DNA of 64,000 nucleotides from Naematelia aurantialba (lineage: Eukaryota; Basidiomycota; Tremellomycetes; Tremellales; Naemateliaceae): the NCBI GenBank assembly GCA_021527695.1, contig JAKFAO010000005.1, forward strand, positions 930,001 through 994,000, read 5' to 3'. The notes below the pieces were generated by a model. That model was not told the origin of the DNA and made no database searches. It was given only the letters and a program-made list of their open reading frames with translations. Below are positions 1-9,148 of this stretch, in pieces; position 1 is the stretch's first letter; each line of letters begins with the position of its first letter. The position numbers and the translations under genes were made by a program.

Positions 1-233
1 CGTGTCAGACTTGAGAATCAGATCGATCATTTTGGAAATTTGTTTCTGGGATCTAGGAGGGGGTGAGTAGACAACTGCGATGGGAAGAGCGGGAAGACGT
101 ACGGCAGTTTCCCGGCCTGGAGAGCGCCGGTAGCCTGAGCGACCTTGATACGCTCTTCCTTGCCTGGCATGGCATTGGCAAGGGACTGGACGGTGCCGTT
201 GGCGTTGGATGCGAGACGGTCGACGGCAGACAT
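1..233 (-). CDS. HAM1-like (DUF5923-type) protein, N-terminus only (tentative)
   Basis: The start codon is at 233. Exon 1 is 233-103 and exon 2 is 52-1, continuing past the left edge. The 50-nt intron (102-53) has a GTACGT donor and a CCTAG acceptor and joins frames to give AGKLPSQKQISKMIDLILKS. Ignoring the intron gives a stop soon after, which supports splicing. The visible 60 residues are hydrophilic: a short linker with NANGT, then the AGKLPSQ-QI segment. I recall similar 'ALxAGKLPS-xQI' openings from fungal HAM1-like/DUF5923 proteins, which have a lipid-transfer-like fold, but this comes from memory and from a short stretch. Most of the protein lies outside the window, so the function is only a suggestion. 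Confidence 0.45.
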
Positions 234-764
234 GGTGCTATTGGTATGAATACGGTCTCGAAGAGATGTAAGAGGGGATCGAGTGGGAAAGGAAGGAAAG
301 AAGGCCCAGAGAAAGAAAGAAAAAGAGAGCAGAAGCAAGGCTACGTCATATGATGCGTTTGCGCAGAGTGCATCACGTCAGTGCATCAGCTGATGACGGC
401 GAATGAGCAAGGCAAGGCACGAGTCCGGCATGGCCATCGTGGGCTTTCCTTGTGGTGGTGGAATTTGGACATGTTAGGTGTCGATGAGGACGCGGTCAGT
501 GACAGCGAGCTCGACGGTGGCAGTGAGCAGGTCGGGGACATGTCGATGGAGACGGACATGCTACGAACCATGGGCCCCTCGAAGCAAGGCACTAGCGCCG
601 ATCCTCTTGAAACGGGTCTAGACATCTTACCGTCAGCATAAAAACATGACGTGGCGTTATGCTGGTCCACTCGCAATCTTGATACAGGACGCACTCATTT
701 GCTGATCTCTGCACCCGTTAACTCTTCATTTCCCAGCTTTCCACCCAGTATCGAATAGAGCAAG
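234..764. promoter_or_regulatory. Divergent promoter region, HAM1-like / ISY1
   Basis: This 531-bp spacer lies between two head-to-head start codons, so it should hold both promoters. A purine-rich stretch at about 283-340 precedes the leftward gene. A TGCATCA direct repeat with a CACGTCA-like site lies at about 369-398. I see no gene in it. Confidence 0.5.
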
Positions 765-2442
765 ATGGCGCGAAACTCTGAGAAAGCCCAGTCGATGCTG
801 TATCGCTTCCGCGAGACGCAGGCGGTCGAGATGGGTCTCGGCAACAGGGTCAAGGGGGAGCGGCGGCCGCGTATGGCTTCGAGTGTGTCGAGCTTGCGGG
901 ATTGCGAGCGGTTCAGGGGGGACATCCTGAAAGAGATCAGTCGCAAAGTTTCCAAGATCCAGGATTGTGGGTTCTGCGTCTCATTCTCTGCAACGTCGTT
1001 TTCTACCCTTTCTCAACACCCATGTCACCGTTCATCCCAGTGACTGTACCCTTCTGTTGTGCTGTCAGCGTACGGCCATGTGCACCACGACTTCCCTTAG
1101 CTGCAAACCTCCCATTACCAGCTATCCTCTTTGCTGATCCCCAAAAGCCAGCTTGACAGACTACGAGATCCGCGACCTCAACGACGAGATCAACGGCCTC
1201 ATGCGGGAGAAGCGGCACTGGGAGACGCAGATTGTCAACCTCGGCGGAGCGAATTATAAGCGCGGGAACCAGTCGATGACGGATGATGATGGCCGGGAAG
1301 TGCCGGGGACGAGGGGATACAAGTGAGTCCTGTCTCCCTATGAATGCTTGCTTGACTGCCTCTCTTCATTATGCCTGCTTGACAGCCTCTCTTCATTAAT
1401 GCCTGCTTGACTGCCTTCCTTCATTTATGCTGGGAGTGAAGGGAAACAAGTGGATCAGGAGGGCATGCTGGATTGAGGAAATTGGAACCAGAATTGAAGG
1501 CAGGGCGGAGGAGGAACCGACGGCTACGATTGCTTGAACTTGAGCTGAGCCCATAGGTACTTTGGCCGCGCCAAAGAGCTACCAGGTGTGAAGGAGATGT
1601 TCAACCGCGGAGGCAAGTCGTTCCTCCTCTGCAATAGGCATCATATTGCATTTGCTTACACGCCATAGCCGTCCAAGCCTCAGAAGAGTCTGCGCGTAAT
1701 GCCTCGTTCCAGATGTTCCGGAATCAGGGGCCGGAATATTACGGCGATCTGGATGAAGGCGACGGCGCGTTGATAGCTGAAGAGGAAGAGGCTGCTCGCG
1801 CCGGTTCGTCCTCGTCTTCACATTCCCCATCAAGTTATCATCCTGCAGCATCTTCTGTGATCCTTTCCTGTCCTCTATCTACTTCTTTCCGTCCTCTACC
1901 CCTCTATCGTTGTTTTCAAGATGCCGTGCCGCTGCTGACGTGATGCAGAATGGGAAGAAGCGGTCAAAGCCACAGCGGCGACTCTGGATTTGTCGGAAGA
2001 CACCACACTCCCATACCCTGTAGCATCGACTTCCAAAGTCGCTGCGGAACCAGAAGCACAGGCACAAGCGGAGACAGCGGTCGAGGCGCCGGCGAAAAAG
2101 GGCAGAGGCAAGGGGAAACGCAAGACGGCGCCGGCAGGTCCTGCCAACGGGGGAAAGAAGTCAAAAACGGCGGAAGAGGGCATGGCAATCGATGGCGAGG
2201 ACGAGCACGAACATGAGCACGAGCAGAACGGCAACGGCACTGGAGACGGCGGAGGTGGAGGCGGGGGTGCACCGGATGCGCTCGAGCTGGCGAGGCAGCA
2301 GCAGGCCGCACTGGCCGCGAGCTTCTTGCAGGTTCTCGATGTGGATATGCTCAAGATGCCCGTCTTGCCTGGGAAGGAGGAGATGGGGCGCGTGCTGCTG
2401 GAAGTGAGGAAGAAGGCGCTCTTGGAGGAGTACGGGGTGTAG
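765..2442 (+). CDS. ISY1: Pre-mRNA-splicing factor ISY1
   Basis: Exons are 765-966, 1148-1322, 1557-1612, 1669-1803 and 1949-2442, giving 353 aa. Isy1 belongs to the Prp19/NineTeen complex and helps hold the spliceosome between the two catalytic steps, in the nucleus. The N-terminus MARNSEKAQSMLYRFRETQA, then the ILKEISRKVSKIQD block, DYEIRDLNDEIN, and YFGRAKELPGVKEMF are hallmarks of the family. The FQMFRNQGPEYYGD block follows, and then a basic, low-complexity Lys/Ala/Gly C-terminal tail with a likely nuclear signal (KKGRGKGKRK). The third intron, 1613-1668, uses a GC donor (GCAAGT); no GT donor nearby keeps the frame. The start is the first ATG and matches the conserved family N-terminus exactly. 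The identity is very secure; splice sites are inferred from frame and conservation. Confidence 0.93.
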
Positions 2443-3075
2443 TGTTCGTGGCGGGGGGGAGTAGAATTGTGCGTAGAGTACAGGCGAGATCTACTTGGCA
2501 TTGAGCACTGGCTGCAATGTATGAGCTGCATGGGCTATCGTGGGCTGCGTGTGCGTGTGCGTGTATTTGTCTGCGTGTGCGAGTGCGTGTATTTGTCTGC
2601 GTGGACTTTCTACGTGTATTTGTCTGACCATGAAAGGGTTTGTGTCTTGTATGCTGGTCTAGTGGTACTGACAGACCAGTATGTGTGGTTTCAGCCCCCA
2701 TCGCAGACTCGGCGGTGCCGGATCTGTAAGAGACGTGACAAAGAAAGACAAGAGACGTAGGACAGTCAAGCAAGCCTCGTCCGAGCAGTAGCAACGAGAT
2801 TCTGTTGGAGCATACAAGACGGAGGTCGACCACACCACTTCTGAGATCACGGCGATGATCGCGCCATGCTCGCGTACGCAGTAGCATGGGCGGGGCAGAA
2901 AGGGAGCATGGCGGGGCGGTAGGGTGCATGCATGCGTATAACGAGGGATAATTCTGGCATACACAGGAAGCGTCCGTCTAGCTCGGGTCGAGTCGCTCGA
3001 TGCGCGATTCAACTCGACTCTACCGTCAAAGGGGAAGAGAGGTGCAGAAGCTCTACATGAAACTCAGAGTCAAAC
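2443..3075. other. Convergent spacer ISY1 / GPI protein
   Basis: This 633-bp tail-to-tail spacer contains a degenerate TGTGCGTG/TTTGTCTGCG low-complexity run at about 2546-2610. ORFs here are short and lack family features. I see no gene. Confidence 0.6.
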
Positions 3076-4600
3076 TTAGAAAAGGGCCGCGAGGGCACCT
3101 GCGAAAGCCAGGAGGAGCGCAGGCACCTGGATAGGCGCCGAGATGAAGCCGGCACCGGACGAGCTGGTACTGGCGGCGGAGGACGTCGGTGTGCTCGCGG
3201 ACGAGTGGGCGGCCGAACCGGTAGCCGAGCCGGAGGAGGTGCTGGTCCCGTCAGTGGTCCGGCCGACGGGGGGTTGAGGTTGAGGGTCCAAACTAGCACA
3301 GAGAGGGAAGGGGGAAGGGTGCCCTGGTTGGAGGGCTTCGGGGGGAGTGGTGCCCGCCGGTGTACAAGAAGAGTAGAGGGAGTGTGGAGACGGGAGCTTC
3401 ACACAGGCTAAAGGTGAAGAGCTTTCCCCGAGGAACAGGAGACTAGGCAAGTCGGCGTCGACTGGACCCCAGGGAAGAGAGACAGCAAGAGACTCACGCC
3501 TTGGCAGTCGCGGCGGCGTTCGAGGGACTAGAGGCTGCGTGCGAAGCAGAGTCGGTCGCGTGCGAGGCAGAGGCGCTCGAGGCAGCAGAAGAGGCGCTCG
3601 AGGAAGCAGACGAGGCGACCGAGGAAGCGGACGAGGCGCTCGACGAGTCAGACGAGCCAGCCGAAGAGGTGGCGTCGGACCCCTGGGCCGTCGACGATAC
3701 GGACGACCCACCGAGCGGCTGAAACGCGTTAGAGAAAGAAACGGGTGGACCACTGTGCTTTCAAGGCAACGATCAATGCCAGCGTCAGCTCAGCACGGTC
3801 GGTGACCATCGAGTGAACAGCGACTTACGGTCTCGCAGCGGGATAGACAGAGCCCGCGGTTGAAGACGAGGCCGAGACAGTCTTGGCACTCACCGTGCTA
3901 GATGCTCCCGCAACTGCAGACGGCGACGCCGATGCGCCCAGACAGCTCGAGTCTGCACCAGCCTGGACCGTGACGGGGGACGAGTAGAAAATCTGACCGG
4001 ACGCGTCGGTCAACTTGAAGCTGAGGTCCGTATTCGCTGGTACGTCGACCTTCCAAGTAACCGACGTCGCCTGTGTACCGGACGTGATCTCTTCGAGTGG
4101 TGCTGCTCCGGGTTGGCCGCCCGGGATGACATCGCTGCAGTCAGTTCAGCTTTGGCCTGTGGTATCCCTTGGAGGGGAGGTCGATGGTCTGCTGGCCGGT
4201 AAGGAGCGGATGGATGGATGAACCCGTCCTGACTAGTATGCCTGGGCAAGCTGCGACTTACAGGATGTAAGGGCCTTGAGTGGCGTCCCACGATAGCTGG
4301 ACAGGCTCTGTTGTCATGCTGGATCAGACTGACATGATCCCAACAAAGCAGGACACTCACGACATTGGACCAGCGCGGCCTGTGCACGTCAACGAGCCGA
4401 GCGAGCCGACATTGGTGTAGCAGGGTAGGTGGAATAGTGGCGAGTATGACCAGAAAGAAACAAGGAAATTGAGGAGAACATGCCCTAGATCAGCCAGACA
4501 ACAAACCGTAGACACGCAGACGTACGGGCGTGTTGATCGAGGCATCCACAAAGGCAGTGCCCGCGACCAGGGCAGCAGCGACGAGCGTCTTGGAGAACAT
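3076..4600 (-). CDS. Ser-rich GPI-anchored cell-wall protein (Kre9/Knh1-like N-terminal domain)
   Basis: Exons on the minus strand are 4600-4526, 4379-4361, 4307-4262, 4134-3829, 3752-3498 and 3292-3076, giving 305 aa. It begins with a signal peptide (MFSKTLVAAALVAGTAFVDA). The beta-sandwich domain that follows reads SINTPAALVQCQPVQLSW, then PYILDVIPGGQP, WKVDVPANTDLSFKLTDASG and IFYSSPVTVQAGADSSC. This is the usual pattern of the fungal Ser/Thr-rich GPI-anchored family (Pfam PF10342). About 150 residues of Ser/Ala/Thr-rich stalk follow, ending in a hydrophobic tail (VPALLLAFAGALAALF) suited to GPI attachment. Exon 2 is only 19 nt, but it restores the VQCQPV motif, which supports it. It probably sits in the plasma membrane or wall, and basidiomycetes usually have many copies. 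The exact role is unknown. Confidence 0.82.
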
Positions 4601-5409
4601 GTTGCTTTTGGGTGAGGACTGAGGTGTGGACGTCAAGTAGAGGTTCGTGAGTAGAGAGAGTGTACGTGGTGGGGTATGAGTCGTCAACGAGAACAAGAGA
4701 GAAGAATGGAGAAAGGTGGATAGAAAGGAAGAAAGGGGAGATGGGCACAGCCTGCTTTATACGTGATTGCGCTATGGTCAGGGTGTGTGTCGGTCAAGGT
4801 GTGTCTGTCAAAGGCATTACTGCGAAAGCATCAGCCCCCCTCCCCCCTCATCACACCGCTTGGACCGAGACCGAGACCATGCTGGTGGGTGGGTGGATGT
4901 TGTGGGACGAGGCGCGATGTTGTCTTGGAACATCGATCATGTTTGCATGGACAACCTCGAGAGGCGGGTCTGGGGTAGGCAGGAATGGTCTGATCATTCA
5001 TGAGCCTAGAGTGTATTCAAGAGTATCCAACATCTAATGTCAAACATAGACCCAACAAGGAGATGGCCGGTGTTTCAGAATTGGGCCCGGGGCTCCTTTG
5101 GGCACAGAATGACGTGGGTAGGCAGAGGAAGGACCGGCATGCGGAAGCTTTTATATCACTGCTGCGTCGCTCGGGCGGACGCATCCGAACTTTTCCTACC
5201 CCTCGTTCTCTCCTTCCTCTTCCTCTTCCCCCTTTCATTCCTCCATAATCCTCCTGTAACTTTTGCGTTGGCGGAAGCAGCGTGGAGGTAGTGACAGTCA
5301 GTCGTGGAAGTCAAGTAGTGTGAGTGGGGATAGCTGCAGCCGAGCGTCGCACGGAATCGTCACGATGATTTGCTGAATAGTCTGCTTAGATAAAAGGGAA
5401 AAAAGGAAG
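4601..5409. promoter_or_regulatory. Divergent promoter region, GPI protein / GIS2
   Basis: This 809-bp head-to-head spacer has a pyrimidine-rich tract at 5198-5248 ahead of GIS2, typical of strong fungal promoters. No convincing gene is visible. Confidence 0.5.
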
Positions 5410-6501
5410 ATGTTGTATGTATCTTCTACGTCGCCATTGCCTCGTCGTGGCCCTGACTAAGCTCACAGTGCTACTGCGGCCGTCCCAGGATCTCGTCAAG
5501 GCTGCTTCAAGTGAGTTGCTGCGAGGTTCAAAGGTGGCTCTTGGCTGATAGTCGATAGATGCGGTAACCGTATGTCTCTTGTCGAGGTGCCGCCTGTCGT
5601 GTCTGACCGCCTTCACAGTCGGCCACATTGCCGAGAACTGCCAGGCGCCGGGCCGTCTCTGCTACAACTGCAGGTGAGTCGGTCTCACCGCCGTCGGCAG
5701 CAGAGAATTGACCAGCCCCAAGGGAGCCGGGCCACGAGTCGACCAACTGCCCGCAGCCCCGCTCGACCGACGGCAAGCAGTGCTACGCGTGCGGTGGTGT
5801 CGGTGAGTCGGCGTGCCTTTAACGTTCTGCGACGGGATGTCCCGTCTTCCATGGCGTGCTGTATCGCAGACGACGGTACCATACCAAGCCCGCCCTTCCC
5901 GCCCTGCCTTCGTTCCCTCCGTACTTTGGCCGATATCCGGCTACCACGTCCTCCTGCCGTTGCCTCATGACAAATTCGATTTCCTGGCTGACAGTCACAG
6001 GCCACGTGAAGGCTGACTGTCCCTCGATGCGAGGCCACTTCGGCAACTTTGCCGCTGGACCAGGTGGCCCCAACAAAAAGTGCTACGGGTGCGGTCGATT
6101 CGGCCACATTGCCAGCCAGTGCCCGGGTCCTATGGGCGGATTCCGGGGACGAGGTGGCTTTGCCGGCGCCGGCCGGCCCCGAGTCATCCCTGCCAACGCC
6201 GATGGCACGCCCGTCAAGTGCTAGTGCGTTTTTGTGTCTTGCCACGTTGGAACTTTCGCAAAGACTGCCGTGCTGAGACGCTTTATAGCCGCTGCAACGG
6301 TGAGAACCATCTTGCGCGTGACTGTCTTGCGCCGAGGGACGAGGCGACGATCCTCGCGTCCAAGAAGTGCTACAAGTGCCAGGAGCTTGGCCATCTTGCC
6401 AGGTGAGCTGCTGGGTACTTGGTGCATCTTGTGAAGATTGCTGACGAGGAATCAGGGATTGCCCGCAGATTGCCGCCGAGGAGCTACCGGTTGCCGAGTA
6501 A
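5410..6501 (+). CDS. GIS2: GIS2/CNBP-like zinc-knuckle nucleic-acid-binding protein
   Basis: Exons are 5410-5414, 5469-5510, 5559-5569, 5619-5673, 5723-5802, 6001-6223, 6289-6402 and 6456-6501, giving 191 aa. Six CCHC knuckles (C-x2-C-x4-H-x4-C) can be read: CFKCGNLGHIAENC, CYNC..GHESTNC, CYACGGVGHVKADC, CYGCGRFGHIASQC, CYRCNGENHLARDC and CYKCQELGHLARDC. Between the fourth and fifth lies a short Arg/Gly segment (GGFRGRGGFAG). Family members bind single-stranded RNA or DNA and act in cap-independent translation and stress granules. The start is the only ATG that splices into frame: ATG-TT, GTATGT donor, branch CTGACTAAG, acceptor CACAG. The coding sequence is unusually fragmented, with a 5-nt first exon and an 11-nt internal exon, yet every knuckle depends on these junctions. 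The identity is secure; the first exon is a little less so. Confidence 0.88.
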
Positions 6502-7016
6502 TGTAGCTTAGCTTGTTGAGTTGGATGAATCAGTCTAGTTGGATCGGTGCTGCCCCGTTGCTGCGAGTGTGTGACCTGCCAGTTGCGTGACATTGCGAGT
6601 TGCGTGACGATGCGGTCGTTTGTCGTTGCGTCGTTTTCGTCGTGGACTCTGCGGCTTTACATTGGGTGTCCAGGTGCTGATTTGCACGGCGATGGCATGC
6701 CTGTGAAAGGCAGCGAGTCGCGAACGAGCGAGTGTGGAAGCCAGTCAAGGGGAAGATGGGTCCAGTGTTGTACTACGTCTGGGAAGTTGCACAGTTCAGT
6801 GTACCAGGGTTACCGCTGCGGCGTAAAGAGACTAGCCTGGAGGTCGCCGCAAGGCAAAGTCTCTCTGGTATCAGGTGTCAGGTGTCAGGTATCAGGTGTC
6901 AGGTATCAGGTGTCAGGTATCAGGTAGCAGGTTCAGATGTCAGGTATCAGGTATCAGGTGTCAGGTGTCAGGTATCAGGTGTCAGGTATCAGGTGTCCGG
7001 ATGTCCAGATATGGCG
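6502..7016. other. Convergent spacer GIS2 / ZNG1
   Basis: This 515-bp tail-to-tail spacer is dominated by the TCAGGTR tandem array listed separately. No gene is visible. Confidence 0.6.
6871..6997. repeat. TCAGGT(G/A) heptamer tandem array
   Basis: About 18 head-to-tail copies of a 7-bp unit, TCAGGTG or TCAGGTA, with one interruption near 6925-6938. It lies between the tails of GIS2 and ZNG1. Confidence 0.95.
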
Positions 7017-8916
7017 TCAAAGGCCTAATGCATGTGTACACGCTGTTCTCAGAGCCTCGCCCACTCCTCGTCCGATGAAGACCAGTTTCCCACCGGACGC
7101 AACACGAGCCACATGGTCACTGCTTGACTGACGTGCTGAATTGATCTGGCCCGTAGTGCTTGCGGGAAGGGCTGTCGCAGGAGCGCTTAGGGGAAGGGCG
7201 GTCGCAGTAGCGCGTGCGGGAAGGGTAGTGGTAGCGCTTGCGGGAAGGGTAGTGCTAGCGCTTGAGGGAAGGGCAGCAGCGGTGGTGAGTTCGAACAAAT
7301 CCGCCACGCCCTGCACGATCCACTCGGCGCCGGTTTCCGTCGTCACCAGCCCTTTGGTGCGTAGGATCTCGGGTGCAGAGGCATAGCCGGCCGCGGCGGC
7401 GGGATGGGGCTTGGGACGAGGATTAGACTCGGGGTCGGACGTTGGATCAGGATCGGATTTATGATCGGACGTGGAATCGGAGGTGGAATTGGAGGTGAAC
7501 TTGGAATTGGGGTCGGAGTTGGAACTGGAATCGGGGTCGGAGTTGGAAACACAACTGGGAGCGAGAGCGCGCGGCCACAACGTGTCCTGGAGGAACGTGA
7601 TGAGAGCGTCAAACTGGGCGGTCGAGAGCGGTGGTAAGGGGATAGTCACGGTGGTGATCCCGTCGTAGTGTGGGGTGTGGGTATGAGCCGAGTCTCCGTC
7701 TGCATGCCCGTCGTCCAAACAGTGGCCGTCGTCGTCATGGTCGTGGCCACGACCATGGTCATGGTGACAGTCGTCATCGTCGTTGTCGTGATTTGAGTCG
7801 TGGCCATGGCCATCCGAGAGGTCAGGGACAGAGGAACCAAGCACGCCAACCCCACGCCTGCTGCCGCCAGAGTACGCGCCAACACGAAACAACGCGCCGA
7901 GATCGATCCTAGCCCGCTCGGTGCGGCGTAATGGCGCAGAAGGGTTGATCGCGCGGACCCGCGCCTCGATGGACGCGAGGTCAGAGGGCGAGGGGACGAG
8001 GTCGGTTTTGTTGAGGAGGAGGAGGTCGGCTAGGGCGATCTGTCGTTGCAGGGTCGGTTCGTCGATTTGCTGAGCAGACCGACAAGAGGGCAAGCTCAGC
8101 CTCCGACGAAACGACACGACACGGCACTGGCCGCAGTGTGTCCATGACTCACCCTGAGCACATTCCGTCCGTCGACTACACATATCACCGCGTCCAGCTC
8201 GAGCTCGCCCATCTCCTCGTTTGCCCAGAAACTCTTAGCGACGGGCCCTAGTCTCGTCAGCCAGTCTGCAGGCGATGATACCAGCGAGGGGAGGCCGACG
8301 GACCTGGATCCGCCAGACCGGTGAGCTCCACGACAACCCAGTCCACCGGCTGGCGCTTGACCATCTCCTCCACGGCTGCAATGCCGAGGTCCTTGAACGA
8401 GCAGCACAGGCACCCGTTCGGCAGGGTCAGGAATGCGCTGGTCTGTTCGCCTGTCACGGGGTCGTTGATGGTCAGAGCTCTGGCTGGAGCTGTCAGCCTT
8501 GCCGAACTGCAGCTGGTTGGCAGATTAACGGTAATGGAAAACTCTGTATGACAGGCAACAACCCGGGAAAGACGGGGAGGGGGAGGCAAGAAGCTCGATG
8601 ACTCACACTCGATATCGGTCGTGTCTCCGAAATCTATACGGCGTCAGCTCCCTCCTTACACAACACCAGTCCAGGCATGTCGATGCCCGCATTAAATGCA
8701 CACGTCTCGAGTGCATACAACGAACTCACCGTTCATGCACACGGCTACCCGGTACCCGTGGTCTGCCTTTAAGAGATAATCCACCAGCGTCGACTTGCCA
8801 GCACCGAGGTAGCCCGTCAACAGTGTGACCGGGATCTTTGCGATGTCTGCTGTCCTCGACGGCCCGGCAGCATCCTCGTCTGCTTCTACCAGGTCTGGCA
8901 CATCGTCTGCAGACAT
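7017..8916 (-). CDS. ZNG1: Zinc-regulated GTPase metallochaperone, CobW/COG0523 family (ZNG1-like)
   Basis: Exons are 8916-8730, 8633-8607, 8483-8304, 8247-8153 and 8069-7017, giving 513 aa. This G3E-family GTPase should hand zinc to client enzymes such as methionine aminopeptidase in the cytosol. Visible motifs are Walker A GYLGAGKS (residues 35-42), the metal-binding C-x-C-C in NGCLCC (Cys96, 98, 99), ELTGLADP, and NKTD for guanine recognition. The C-terminal CobW_C pieces are ILRTKGLV, EWIVQGVADLFEL and KLVFIGRGVG. Between the GTPase and CobW_C lie an Asp/His-rich loop (about 7660-7800, many HDH/HGHD repeats) and then a Ser/Asp/Pro-rich and an Ala/Thr/Leu-rich spacer, making the protein longer than typical members (about 370-420 aa). 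The 27-nt second exon restores DFGDTTDIE. It shares a 232-bp promoter with the neighbouring Cue2-like gene. Confidence 0.9.
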
Positions 8917-9148
8917 GTTGTCTGTACACTACTGTACACTCAGAATGGGCTAAGGTCAGACATCGACGTCTGACTTGCTGCAAAACGCATGCCACGTGGA
9001 ATGTGATCGGCGCTCGGACCTCGTCTACAAAAGTTCGTCGTTGATCGACTTACATAGTCCTTGGAGACCAACTTTTGCTCTTGCATGCCATGGCCCACAT
9101 ACTCTCTTGTCCGTCATAGTATTAGTATTGCCCCGAAAGCAGAGAAAC
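8917..9148. promoter_or_regulatory. Short bidirectional promoter, ZNG1 / Cue2-like
   Basis: Only 232 bp separate two head-to-head start codons, so the two genes probably share regulatory DNA. I could not identify a clear zinc-response element by eye. Confidence 0.55.
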
